Below, piece by piece: positions 1-8,317 of a stretch of 64,000 nt of DNA. A program made the position numbers and the translations under genes. Origin of the DNA: an uncultured Bacteroidales bacterium (GTDB taxonomy: Bacteria; Bacteroidota; Bacteroidia; Bacteroidales; Bacteroidaceae); the NCBI GenBank assembly GCA_902798685.1, contig CADBXO010000003.1, positions 1 through 64,000 on the forward strand, written 5' to 3'. How positions within the stretch are numbered: position 1 is the stretch's first letter; the number at the start of each line of letters is the position of its first letter. The notes under the pieces were generated by a model. The model saw nothing but the letters and a program-made list of their open reading frames with translations, ran no database searches and had not been told where the DNA came from.

Positions 1-386
1 TCCTGTACTCTGATGCCAATCCCGTTCTTGACCTTATAAACGGTGAGGCTGCTACCACGATAGTCACTGATTATCATCTCTTTGCCCTGAACTACGTGAA
101 GCGTGACGAAGAGTACCATTATGTCTATTCAATACCGCGTCTGCTCCTGACGATGGCCGATGACAGCAAGGTCTCTGTGCCGTTCTATCATGAGCTCAAG
201 CCGCAGTATTCATATACTTACACGCTTTTGATAAACTCGGCATTCGTTACGCTTAATGTGAGCGCCGAGCCTTGGAACGAATATGCCGCCCAGGATGCGG
301 TGATAGGTGGTCCGGTAACGGATACTTTCACTGTAACCACTGCCGGCGACTGGATAGAACAGGACGGTGGAACCGCAACGATATGA
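1..386 (+). CDS. Fimbrillin-like surface protein, C-terminal part (5' end outside window)
   Basis: The reading frame is already open at base 3 and runs to a stop at 384-386, so only the last ~127 residues are seen. It has alternating beta-strand character and ends with a Bacteroidales fimbrillin-type pattern: a segment rich in YSYTYTLLIN, then a VTLNVSAEPW motif typical of the last strand of FimA/Mfa-like pilins and accessory proteins. The next gene starts 7 bases after its stop, so it probably heads or sits within the same surface-structure operon. Exact subfamily (stalk pilin or accessory) cannot be decided without the N-terminus. Confidence 0.7.
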   Translation, partial: LYSDANPVLDLINGEAATTIVTDYHLFALNYVKRDEEYHYVYSIPRLLLTMADDSKVSVPFYHELKPQYSYTYTLLINSAFVTLNVSAEPWNEYAAQDAVIGGPVTDTFTVTTAGDWIEQDGGTATI

Positions 387-393
387 TGATATT

Positions 394-2610
394 ATGAGGA
401 GGATGCTGAATACGATACTGGTCTTTGTCATGCTGCTTGTAACGGCATGCCAAGACCGTATTGATATTCCGCTGGTGCAGGGTGAGGCTTATGTCCGTCT
501 CAATCTTACGGTTGAGCCGGAGGTAAGTTTCACTCCTGTGACCAAAGGAGCATATGTGGCCGATGAAGCCACAGACGAGGATGTCTCAATCCACAACCTC
601 TGGGTGCTGCAGTTTGGAGGCGCATCGGCCGATGCGGCATTGCGTGAGGCCCGTTACATTGAGGATTATGACCCCGATGAGGTCCTGAAACTCATTGCTT
701 CATCGGTCGTAAACAGGATCATCCTGATAGCCAACACATTTGACTCCAACCTGGCTTTTGCCGACTGCGACAATCTGGGTGAGTTCATGGATGCCTTCAA
801 GCCCATAGCCGATGAGGCCGATGCCACCCGTCTGGTTGCAGGCAAGCGCTGCCCCATAATGAGCGCTTACAGGGATATGGTGGTTTCGGAGTCAGGTACT
901 TTGGTCACATTCAACCTGAAGCGTTGCATCTGCAAGGCCAACGTCACCATCATCAACAATACCCTTGAGAACAGCGCTCCGGATGTAACCATCACATCGG
1001 TAACCATCTGCTCGGTTCCCAACAAGCTGTTCTTCTACACCAGTTACGACCTGCCCGAAAGGTTCCCTGCTGCAGCCAGTAAGGACCGCATAAACTACAC
1101 CGATATGGAGTGGACCGACGGCACCGAGGTTGATGCCAAGACCCGCAGTTTCACATTCTACCTGCCGGTAAACAAATGCGGTAGTGTGCCCACGGTTCCC
1201 AACCCGACAATGCGCTCGCATTACGCTCCGGCCGGGGCATCGTACCTGCGTGTACTGGGCACTTATACCGATGCATCATCGACGGAGCGTGCCGTAGAAT
1301 ACCGCATCCCTTTGGGTACCAGCGCCGATGACTGCGACCTGCTGCCCGGCGGCAAATACACATATACGCTCACCATCAATGACCCGTCGGACCCTGATGC
1401 CGATGGCCGTGTAGCCGAAGATATTCTGGTTGACTATTGCAATACAGAGCGTGCCAACACATATATTATCAATCTGCCCAAGGCTACGGGCGCCTGGAAG
1501 AACTTCCGCATTCCCGTATCGCGTGTGTTTGATTTCTGGAATCCGGCATACGGTTATTTCCCGAACGCTGACAATGCCCTGCTTCCGGGATGCAACGGCT
1601 GGAAGGTTGATATCCTATGGAGCGAGTTCCTGCTTGAGGAGGATGTCAACTTCAAGTGGGTAAAGCAGACAGGTACAGATTATCAGGACTATTTTGAGTT
1701 TGCCGTAAAGGAGGGGGCAGGCGAGGGTAACTTTGTGATTTGCCTGCGCCGTTTCCTGGATGCCGGACAGACTGAACTGAGTGACGTTTGCATGTGGAGC
1801 TGGCAGATGTGGGTGACCGACTACAACCCGAATGACGCCATCAATTACATTCCCAATGTGGATGGCAGCGGTAACGAACAGCAGTTCTCATATCCCGTAA
1901 TCAACGGTGAGGTGCATCGGTACAATTATCCGGCCTGGAGAACCGGACGGTTCCGTAACGGTTTCATTATGGACCGTAACCTGGGTAATATCGCTGCGGC
2001 CACGTACGTCAAGACTGCCAAGAAGGGGCACGTTTATTATCAGCACGGACGCAAGGATCCGCTGACTCCGTTAGGCGGGACCGGTACGCAGGCTCATCCT
2101 GTATATAATGTGCTTGAGGGTTATACCCCAACCAGAATAAACGTTGCAACGACGGGACTTGCGGATAATATCCCGTATACGGTCAATCATCCCACTACCA
2201 AGTTGGGCTGGAGTATAGCCTCTACTGTCTTGTGGCAGAATGACCTAAAATACAGTTTTGGTTACTATTGGGGTGACTTGAAAGCTACCAAGGCAAGTAT
2301 GAAGAGTATATTTGACCCGTGTCCGCCGGGATGGATTGTGCCTTCATCGGATGTGGTGAATGCCAGCGTAGGTTCATCGGTAACCACGGATATAGTCCTG
2401 TCTGACAAGGTTACAGCCATCATACCCGGTGCGGGAATGATTGGAGGATGGAACGGTCCCGAAGAGTATGTGGCATGGGCCGGTCAGCAGTATTGCGCCC
2501 TCTATTATTCTAACATGGCTGCTTATGCTAGCCTTAAGGCGGCCGGCTGCGGCGGAACCAATACACTGGCTTTCCCGGTACGTTGTGTAACTGATAATAT
2601 TGTGGAATGA
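394..2610 (+). CDS. DUF4906-like fimbrial/adhesin lipoprotein with C-terminal FISUMP-like domain
   Basis: A 738-residue predicted lipoprotein. The start was set at the ATG at 394 rather than the upstream GTG at 367 because it gives a clean signal peptide with lipobox VTAC and Cys19, and sits just after the previous stop. The N-terminal two thirds resemble Bacteroidales fimbrillin-type proteins (LWVLQFGG near the start, then an LLPGGKYTYTLTIN strand). The C-terminal part has FISUMP-like motifs: MDRNLGN, YYQHGRKDP and FDPCPPGWIVPSSD. It overlaps the next gene by ATGA and shares strong motif-level similarity with it, which indicates tandem duplication. Probable role: surface-exposed tip or accessory adhesin. 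DUF4906 is assigned from memory of the family. Confidence 0.75.
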   Translation: MRRMLNTILVFVMLLVTACQDRIDIPLVQGEAYVRLNLTVEPEVSFTPVTKGAYVADEATDEDVSIHNLWVLQFGGASADAALREARYIEDYDPDEVLKLIASSVVNRIILIANTFDSNLAFADCDNLGEFMDAFKPIADEADATRLVAGKRCPIMSAYRDMVVSESGTLVTFNLKRCICKANVTIINNTLENSAPDVTITSVTICSVPNKLFFYTSYDLPERFPAAASKDRINYTDMEWTDGTEVDAKTRSFTFYLPVNKCGSVPTVPNPTMRSHYAPAGASYLRVLGTYTDASSTERAVEYRIPLGTSADDCDLLPGGKYTYTLTINDPSDPDADGRVAEDILVDYCNTERANTYIINLPKATGAWKNFRIPVSRVFDFWNPAYGYFPNADNALLPGCNGWKVDILWSEFLLEEDVNFKWVKQTGTDYQDYFEFAVKEGAGEGNFVICLRRFLDAGQTELSDVCMWSWQMWVTDYNPNDAINYIPNVDGSGNEQQFSYPVINGEVHRYNYPAWRTGRFRNGFIMDRNLGNIAAATYVKTAKKGHVYYQHGRKDPLTPLGGTGTQAHPVYNVLEGYTPTRINVATTGLADNIPYTVNHPTTKLGWSIASTVLWQNDLKYSFGYYWGDLKATKASMKSIFDPCPPGWIVPSSDVVNASVGSSVTTDIVLSDKVTAIIPGAGMIGGWNGPEEYVAWAGQQYCALYYSNMAAYASLKAAGCGGTNTLAFPVRCVTDNIVE

Positions 2611-4835
2611 GATACGCAGGATACATAATCGCTTTGCTGCTTATACTGACTGGTTGCAGCGACAGACTTGAGACAGACCTGACTGTCGCAGGACTTGAGA
2701 CGAGCGTGCGTCTGGATATCTCGGTCAAGCCGATGCAGTCAACGGCTCCGTCTACCAAAGCCGGTTATATTGACCCGTCTACCCAGGAGAGTACCCAGAT
2801 AAGGGACCTTTGGGTGCTTCAGTTTGACGGAACCGACGGCAGCGCAAAAATGCTCAAGGCGTGGTACTATCCCGATTATACGCCCTCTACCGATATCAGA
2901 CTGCTTACGTCGACATCGGCCAATACAATATTGCTGGTGGCAAATACCGGTGATAAGACAGCCGAACTGGGCCGATGCCGCACTCTGGCCGATGCAGTGA
3001 ATGTGGGCAAGACGGTATTTGACGATACGAGTGCCAACGGCGGATGGACATCGGGCTGGAATATCATTATGAACGGCAAGACCACTGCTGTCATAACAGA
3101 CGGTATGGCTCCTATAAGCGTATCGCTGGTGCGCAATGCGGTCAGGGTGGACGTTACTGTCAACAATATGACAGAATCTTCCGCCAATCCCGTGACAGTC
3201 AATTCGGTTTCAATCTGTACCGGCGTTCAGAAACTGTACTATTACACGGATTATACGCTTCCCGACATCTATCCGACTGAACAGAATGTTGAACCGTACA
3301 TCTATCCCGCAACAGACTGGACCGATGGTACGGGAACCTCTGACAGCCGTAAATTCACTTTCTATGTGCCGGCCAACAAACGCGGAACGATAACCAACGG
3401 AGTTCAGGCCGACAAACCGCGTATGGCACCGTCCAACTCTACATATCTGCTCATATTGGGTCGTGATTCGGAGTCCAGGGAAGTGGCATACCGTTTCTAT
3501 CTGGGCGCTGATCTGGTGCAGGACTTCAATCTGCTTCCGGGTTACAGGTACTCTTATACCATAAACCTGACAAGCGCCGGAGACTATAGGACCGATGCTC
3601 GTGTGGAGAATCTCCATATGCAGGACTTTACCGCTACGCCGCTTGCCAATGCATATATGGTGCAGCCTCCGTTGTTGGAAGGGGTATGGAAATCGGTCCG
3701 TGTACCAGTAAGGCGCGTACATGATTTCTGGAACATAACCGATGGCTATGAGAAGGTGAACAACAACGCTCTTGAACCGGGCTGTTTCGGGTGGCAGATG
3801 GAGATTATCCGCAGTACCGTCGAGCTTGTCGAGGATGTCAACTTCAAGTGGATAAAACGTACGGGAACAGACTATACTGATTATTTCGAGTTCGCCGTTC
3901 CGGCGGGACTGGCAGGCAACTTTGTGCTGGGCGTTCACCGTTTCACGGATGCGGGACAGACGCTGTGGAGCTGGCATTTCTGGGTAACTGATTACAATCC
4001 GGATGCAACGCTGAGTCTGCTTACCCCGGAGAGTGATGCCAGCGGTTACGAGGCCCGTTACGCTTATGATGTTGTGGGCGGTCAGGTACACCGCTATAGA
4101 GGTGATATATGGAAAAGTCCTAACGGAGCTCTTAAGGATGAGTTCATGATGGACCGCAATCTGGGTGCGACATCGGTTACGGAGCATCATGGACCGGGCT
4201 CACTTTATTATCAGTATGGAAGAAAGGATCCGTTCCCGTACTCATCAAAGAACTGGAATGCAGTAGCCAACGGCGTAATCATCTACAACCGTTATAATGA
4301 CGAGAAATGGATACCGTACAGGACCAATGCCCAACTTGAAGAAGCGGGAGTGACCGATGATTACGTGCGTTATTCGGTATATCATCCGGAGATGCACATC
4401 ACCATAGCCGGTAGCTGGAGCAAGAGTGATGCTGATTCTGAAGGACGTATCTACAACAACGCGACCAACTGGTATGATACCAAACTGGGTGCTGATTATC
4501 TGACGTCAAAGAGTATATTTGACCCCTGCCCGCCTGGTTGGAGACTGCCTCCCGACAACTGTATGGGTACACCGACAGGAACGGTGAGTTCTACGGTAAA
4601 CATGGTACTCAGTAAAACGTTACCCAACGGAGCCGTGATATACTATCCTTGTCAGGGTTCATACTTTAATGGAATATGGAGTAGTTCTGTCCAATTCTAT
4701 ACGGATATCAAGGATTTCTCCGGACTTTGGGCAAACAGAAGATATTCCGCTGCTAATGGTTATCGGAGTAGTGGCGGTTCCTATGACAAGTGTCGTGCGT
4801 TGTCTGTCCGCTGTGTCTCCTACACCGAACCGTAA
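2607..4835 (+). CDS. DUF4906-like fimbrial/adhesin lipoprotein, tandem paralogue
   Basis: A 742-residue paralogue of the preceding gene, translationally coupled to it through an ATGA overlap. The signal peptide ends in LTGC with Cys17 as lipidation site. Shared landmarks in the same order are LWVLQFDG, a LLPGYRYSYTINL strand, VRRVHDFWN, EDVNFKWIKRTGTDY, FMMDRNLGA, YYQYGRKDPF and FDPCPPGWRLP. Middle and extreme C-terminal segments differ more, as expected for surface ligand-binding regions. The next gene begins 5 bases downstream. Cell-surface adhesin or pilus component is inferred from context and signal; the ligand is unknown. Confidence 0.75.
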   Translation: MRYAGYIIALLLILTGCSDRLETDLTVAGLETSVRLDISVKPMQSTAPSTKAGYIDPSTQESTQIRDLWVLQFDGTDGSAKMLKAWYYPDYTPSTDIRLLTSTSANTILLVANTGDKTAELGRCRTLADAVNVGKTVFDDTSANGGWTSGWNIIMNGKTTAVITDGMAPISVSLVRNAVRVDVTVNNMTESSANPVTVNSVSICTGVQKLYYYTDYTLPDIYPTEQNVEPYIYPATDWTDGTGTSDSRKFTFYVPANKRGTITNGVQADKPRMAPSNSTYLLILGRDSESREVAYRFYLGADLVQDFNLLPGYRYSYTINLTSAGDYRTDARVENLHMQDFTATPLANAYMVQPPLLEGVWKSVRVPVRRVHDFWNITDGYEKVNNNALEPGCFGWQMEIIRSTVELVEDVNFKWIKRTGTDYTDYFEFAVPAGLAGNFVLGVHRFTDAGQTLWSWHFWVTDYNPDATLSLLTPESDASGYEARYAYDVVGGQVHRYRGDIWKSPNGALKDEFMMDRNLGATSVTEHHGPGSLYYQYGRKDPFPYSSKNWNAVANGVIIYNRYNDEKWIPYRTNAQLEEAGVTDDYVRYSVYHPEMHITIAGSWSKSDADSEGRIYNNATNWYDTKLGADYLTSKSIFDPCPPGWRLPPDNCMGTPTGTVSSTVNMVLSKTLPNGAVIYYPCQGSYFNGIWSSSVQFYTDIKDFSGLWANRRYSAANGYRSSGGSYDKCRALSVRCVSYTEP

Positions 4836-4840
4836 CTGCT

Positions 4841-5764
4841 ATGAGAAGGATTGCATATATACTGATGGTTTTGCTGATGGCCGTAGGCTGCCGCCGTGCG
4901 CAGGCTCCCTCTACAGTCAGTGTGCCTAAGGTGTATTACAAGGTGCCTCAGGCTCCGGCAATGCTTTCCGGACAGGAGCAGGTTGATGATTTCTATGCGC
5001 GTAACTGGTGGCGGGATTTTGATTTTGCCGATACCGCTCAGGCAACTCTCAGTGATACCGCTTATATGGTGCGTCTGTTTGCCGATTGGGCTACGGTGCT
5101 GGAGCGGGTTCCGCGTGAAACCGGTGCTGAGTGCGTGGAGCAGGTGATGGATCGGGCATCGGCCTCTAAAAATACGTTCGATATGTTCGTGATGGCCGCC
5201 CGTGAGGTTTTGGCCGATCCTAACTCGCAGTGGCGTGATGATGAACTCTATATGCCCGTGCTGCGTTTGCGTATTGCCAGCCCGTTTACCGATGAGGCTA
5301 CCCGTGAGCGTTGCCAATACCGTCTGGATATTCTCTCGCAGAACCGCCTGGGCCATAAGGCAAACAATATCCGCTATACGCTTGCCGACGGTTTTGAGGG
5401 AACGCTTTACGGCATTAAGGCAGAGTATACGCTTATATTCATCAATAATCCGGGGTGCGAGATGTGCCGTACGGTGAGGGAGGGGATAAGCTCATCGGAC
5501 CTGCTATCAAGGTATATCGCATCGGGCCGTCTCAAGGTGCTTGCCATATATCCGGATCAGGATCTGGATGAGTGGCTCCATTACCGCAGTGAGATGCCGT
5601 CGTCCTGGATAAACGGCTATGACAGGGAGTGCGTTATGCGTACCGATGGCACTTATAACCTTGCTGCAATACCTTCACTGTACCTTCTGGACAAAGACAA
5701 GACCGTTCTGGTAAAGGACGCTGTATCAATTCCGCTCATAGAGTCGGCCATTGTTAACAACTAA
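4841..5764 (+). CDS. DUF5106/thioredoxin-like lipoprotein
   Basis: 307 residues. The ATG at 4841 gives a lipoprotein signal with AVGC and Cys17; the longer frame from 4790 would bury it. The N-terminal half matches the DUF5106 pattern found before redoxin domains in Bacteroidales (NWWRDFDFADT near residue 50). The C-terminal half is thioredoxin-like: a hydrophobic strand, then C206-E-M-C209, which is a CxxC redox pair in a PGCEMCR context, and a late IPSLYLLDKD segment matching the conserved cis-Pro region. Last gene of the surface-protein operon; a role in disulfide handling of exported proteins is plausible but not shown. Confidence 0.75.
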   Translation: MRRIAYILMVLLMAVGCRRAQAPSTVSVPKVYYKVPQAPAMLSGQEQVDDFYARNWWRDFDFADTAQATLSDTAYMVRLFADWATVLERVPRETGAECVEQVMDRASASKNTFDMFVMAAREVLADPNSQWRDDELYMPVLRLRIASPFTDEATRERCQYRLDILSQNRLGHKANNIRYTLADGFEGTLYGIKAEYTLIFINNPGCEMCRTVREGISSSDLLSRYIASGRLKVLAIYPDQDLDEWLHYRSEMPSSWINGYDRECVMRTDGTYNLAAIPSLYLLDKDKTVLVKDAVSIPLIESAIVNN

Positions 5765-5850
5765 GAATTTTGGTTAAAGTCCGGCCAAATTGAGATTTTT
5801 TTGGCCGCAATAGTTGCAATACGGGTTTTCGGGGGCTTTCTTTGCTGTGT

Positions 5851-5868
5851 CAACTAAAAGCTTAGTTG
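5851..5868. promoter_or_regulatory. Palindromic candidate BlaI operator
   Basis: A perfect 7-bp inverted repeat, CAACTAA and TTAGTTG, separated by 4 bases (AAGC), ends two bases before the blaI start codon. BlaI/MecI repressors bind such dyads as dimers and usually repress their own operon, so this is a likely autoregulatory site. Confidence 0.6.
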
Positions 5869-5870
5869 TT

Positions 5871-6242
5871 ATGAAAGCATTGACAGAAAAAGAACAGATG
5901 GTTATGGGTGTGTTATGGGAACACCGCCATTGCAGCGTCGATGACGTTGTAGGTTTACTGCCTGAGCCCAAGCCAGCCTACAATACAATACTCACGTTCC
6001 TGCGTATACTTGAAAAGAAGGAATTCATATCGTATCAGGAAGAGGGACGCAAGCACATCTATTATCCTTTGATAGAGAAGGGGGAGTACACCCGATGGAC
6101 ACTGACCGAGATGAAGGAGAAACTGTTTAACGGCTCTGCCCGATCGATGGTCAATACATTCATTATGGAATCGGGTCTGTCTGATTCCGATGTACGTGAA
6201 CTTATAGATATGTTGAACGAACTTGAAACCGCAAAGTCATGA
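5871..6242 (+). CDS. BlaI/MecI/CopY-family transcriptional repressor
   Basis: 123 residues, the usual length of this family. The ATG at 5871 is chosen because it begins MKALTEKEQMVMGVLWEH, the canonical helix 1 of the winged-helix domain; the frame extends upstream to 5814 without support. PAYNTILTFLRILEKKEFI is the recognition helix region and the C-terminal helices form the dimerisation and protease-sensitive part. It overlaps the M56/TonB gene by ATGA. In the BlaI/BlaR model the membrane peptidase inactivates the repressor after a cell-envelope signal; the signal here is unknown and no beta-lactamase gene lies nearby. Confidence 0.93.
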   Translation: MKALTEKEQMVMGVLWEHRHCSVDDVVGLLPEPKPAYNTILTFLRILEKKEFISYQEEGRKHIYYPLIEKGEYTRWTLTEMKEKLFNGSARSMVNTFIMESGLSDSDVRELIDMLNELETAKS

Positions 6243-7543
6243 TTTACCTGGTTGTATCCGCATTTTCACTGGCATTGTTGCTGGTTGCTTACCGTCTGAC
6301 TCTGAGCCGTACCACATTCCATGGTTTCAACCGCGTTGTGCTGCTCTGTTCACTGGCCCTTGCGGCTGTTGTTCCGTTCATGCATTTCCAGTCGGTAGGC
6401 GAGAAGGCTGCCGCACCCATCACGTATATGTTGAATGAGATTATGGTCTATGCCGACGGTTCGATACAGCTCAATCCCGGACAGACCGAACAGGCCGAGA
6501 GCGGCATCAGCTGGGCATCGGTCGTTAGTCTGGTTTATCTGGCAGGAGTGATCATTTGCCTGCTCAGGGTTGCCTTTGGCGTACTGAGTTCGGAGATTAT
6601 CTGCCACCGCCGTTCCAGGACTCTGTCGAACGGTTCACGCCTGGTTATTACAGACCGCAATTATGCACCTTTCAGCTGGCGCAACTACATAGTGATATCC
6701 AGAAAGGACTATGAGGCCAATGGAGCGATGATAATTACGCATGAGCAGGCTCATGTAAGACATCATCACTCTTTTGACCTGATGCTTGCCCAACTGTTCT
6801 GTGCCTTCCAGTGGTTCAATCCCGCTGCGTGGATGCTCAAGCGCAGCCTGTTGGAAGTCCATGAGTTCGAGGCCGATGCCTCCGTACTTGAGAATGGATT
6901 TGATGAGCGCCGATATCAGATTTGTCTTGTCCGGGCAGCACTGCAGGGCAGCTTCGCGACAACCACAAATAATTTTGCAAATTGTTCAACCAAAAAAAGA
7001 ATTGTTATGATGAATAGACATTCTACAAATCCTTGGGCGCGTTTAAGAGTATTGCTCATGTTGCCGGCAGTGGCACTGTCCGTTATATTGGCATCCGCTT
7101 GCAAGCAGGATACAAACAGTGAGATAAATTTGAATACACAGGATGCACCCCCTTCCGATGTCGATTGGGTGGATATTGGAGAATATGAGATTGGGGAGGC
7201 CGATACATCCCAGGTGTTTATGGTAGTAGAGGAAGGACCTGAATTCCCGGGCGGCACCATGGCCCTCTTGGAGTATCTGGCCAAGACTATCAAATATCCT
7301 CAGAATTGCAGGGATGAGAAAATTCAGGGCCGAGTTCTTGTATCTTTCATAGTTGAGAAGGATGGCTCAATGACCGGTTTTGAAGTAGTAAAGAGTGTTC
7401 ATCCGGATCTTGATGCCGAGGCATTGAAGGTACTCAAAGCTATGCCTGCATGGAAGCCGGGAACTCAGCACGGAGAAAAGGTACGTGTAAAGTTTACCGT
7501 TCCTGTAAACTTCAGATTAAGAGCTGCGGAAACCGAGGAATAA
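6239..7543 (+). CDS. M56-family (BlaR1-like) membrane metallopeptidase with C-terminal TonB domain
   Basis: 434 residues. The N-terminal third has transmembrane segments around residues 1-20, 34-52 and 95-120. The zinc motif H168-E-Q-A-H172 lies in the sequence THEQAHVRHHH, and another membrane segment lies around 263-285. The C-terminal ~90 residues form a TonB C-terminal domain (GRVLVSFIVEKDGSMTGFEV, then PAWKPGTQHGEKVRVKFTVP). It is coupled to the blaI-like gene. Family knowledge suggests it senses an envelope signal, cleaves or triggers loss of the repressor, and may contact an outer-membrane receptor through the TonB domain. This M56-TonB architecture recurs in Bacteroidetes; substrate unknown. 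Confidence 0.9.
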   Translation: MIYLVVSAFSLALLLVAYRLTLSRTTFHGFNRVVLLCSLALAAVVPFMHFQSVGEKAAAPITYMLNEIMVYADGSIQLNPGQTEQAESGISWASVVSLVYLAGVIICLLRVAFGVLSSEIICHRRSRTLSNGSRLVITDRNYAPFSWRNYIVISRKDYEANGAMIITHEQAHVRHHHSFDLMLAQLFCAFQWFNPAAWMLKRSLLEVHEFEADASVLENGFDERRYQICLVRAALQGSFATTTNNFANCSTKKRIVMMNRHSTNPWARLRVLLMLPAVALSVILASACKQDTNSEINLNTQDAPPSDVDWVDIGEYEIGEADTSQVFMVVEEGPEFPGGTMALLEYLAKTIKYPQNCRDEKIQGRVLVSFIVEKDGSMTGFEVVKSVHPDLDAEALKVLKAMPAWKPGTQHGEKVRVKFTVPVNFRLRAAETEE

Positions 7544-7549
7544 TAAATA

Positions 7550-8317
7550 TCACTCTCCCTGTTTGTAATAATACTGTCCCTTCCCTATTGTTTCTTTGCC
7601 AAAGTTGATGGCATTCTTGGGACAGCGGTGATAACAACTCATACAATTAGTGCAATGACCGTTCCACTTGGGGCGGTCATTCTCTATTGTGATATTCTGT
7701 AGCGGGCAGTTCTTGGCGCATATGCCGCATCCTATACATGAGTCCGATACCGTAAACTTGCGATCGGTTATGAGCAGGCCGTAGAACAGGGGCTTGAGGA
7801 TATTTGATTTCAGGAATGACGAGCCTCCCTTGAGTTGGTCAAAATTTCCTTGGGCGCGCTGCTGTATCAGTTTGACGGTCTCTTTGAGTTGTGTTTTTGT
7901 GCCGTCGATCTTGCGCTGGGCATTGTCATCGGTATCCAGTTTGAAGCCGGGCAGATTGATGTAGGTCTCGGGCATCTGGAACGAGAAGAATGCGTCAAGT
8001 GTCAGGCATTGTTTGCTGAGGTCTTTCTTAAGGTGCTTGATTGTGAGGCCTGTCTCATCGCCGCAGGTGCAGGCTGCGAATATGTATGACGGACGTCCTG
8101 TGAACTTTGCCTTGCGCAGGAACTCTGATACCAGTTTGGGTACTGACCATGAATATACGGGGAATACTATGCCCAGGATTTCATCGTTTTGGAACTGCAG
8201 CGGGGTATTGTTACGGGCAGCCTCCGGGATGAACACCATATTGTCATCGTTGAGTTCACGTGACAGGCTGTCGGCTACAAAGCGGCTGTTGCCGCATCCT
8301 GAGTACCAGAGTATCAT
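7550..8317 (-). CDS. EFR1-type protein: flavodoxin-like domain plus two [4Fe-4S] clusters
   Basis: 255 residues. The N-terminus (MILWYSGCGNSRFVADSL) is a flavodoxin FMN-loop pattern. The C-terminal 65 residues carry two ferredoxin motifs, CIGCGICAKNCP and CTNCMSCYHRCP, each binding one [4Fe-4S] cluster. This order matches the EFR1-family ferrodoxins. Probable electron-transfer protein in the cytoplasm. Its start overlaps the stop of the QueH-MTHFS gene by ATGA, so it is last in a three-gene minus-strand operon. It may supply electrons to QueH, which reduces epoxyqueuosine; that is inference from the coupling. Confidence 0.88.
   Translation of the reverse strand: MILWYSGCGNSRFVADSLSRELNDDNMVFIPEAARNNTPLQFQNDEILGIVFPVYSWSVPKLVSEFLRKAKFTGRPSYIFAACTCGDETGLTIKHLKKDLSKQCLTLDAFFSFQMPETYINLPGFKLDTDDNAQRKIDGTKTQLKETVKLIQQRAQGNFDQLKGGSSFLKSNILKPLFYGLLITDRKFTVSDSCIGCGICAKNCPLQNITIENDRPKWNGHCTNCMSCYHRCPKNAINFGKETIGKGQYYYKQGE

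Noticed and set aside
3210-4190. 326-residue open frame on the minus strand
   Set aside because: Lies fully inside the second adhesin gene, which has signal peptide, motifs and a paralogue; the opposite frame has none of these.
5871-7543. Beta-lactam resistance locus
   Set aside because: BlaI/M56 pairs are widespread in Bacteroidetes; no beta-lactamase or PBP2a-like gene is present in the neighbourhood.
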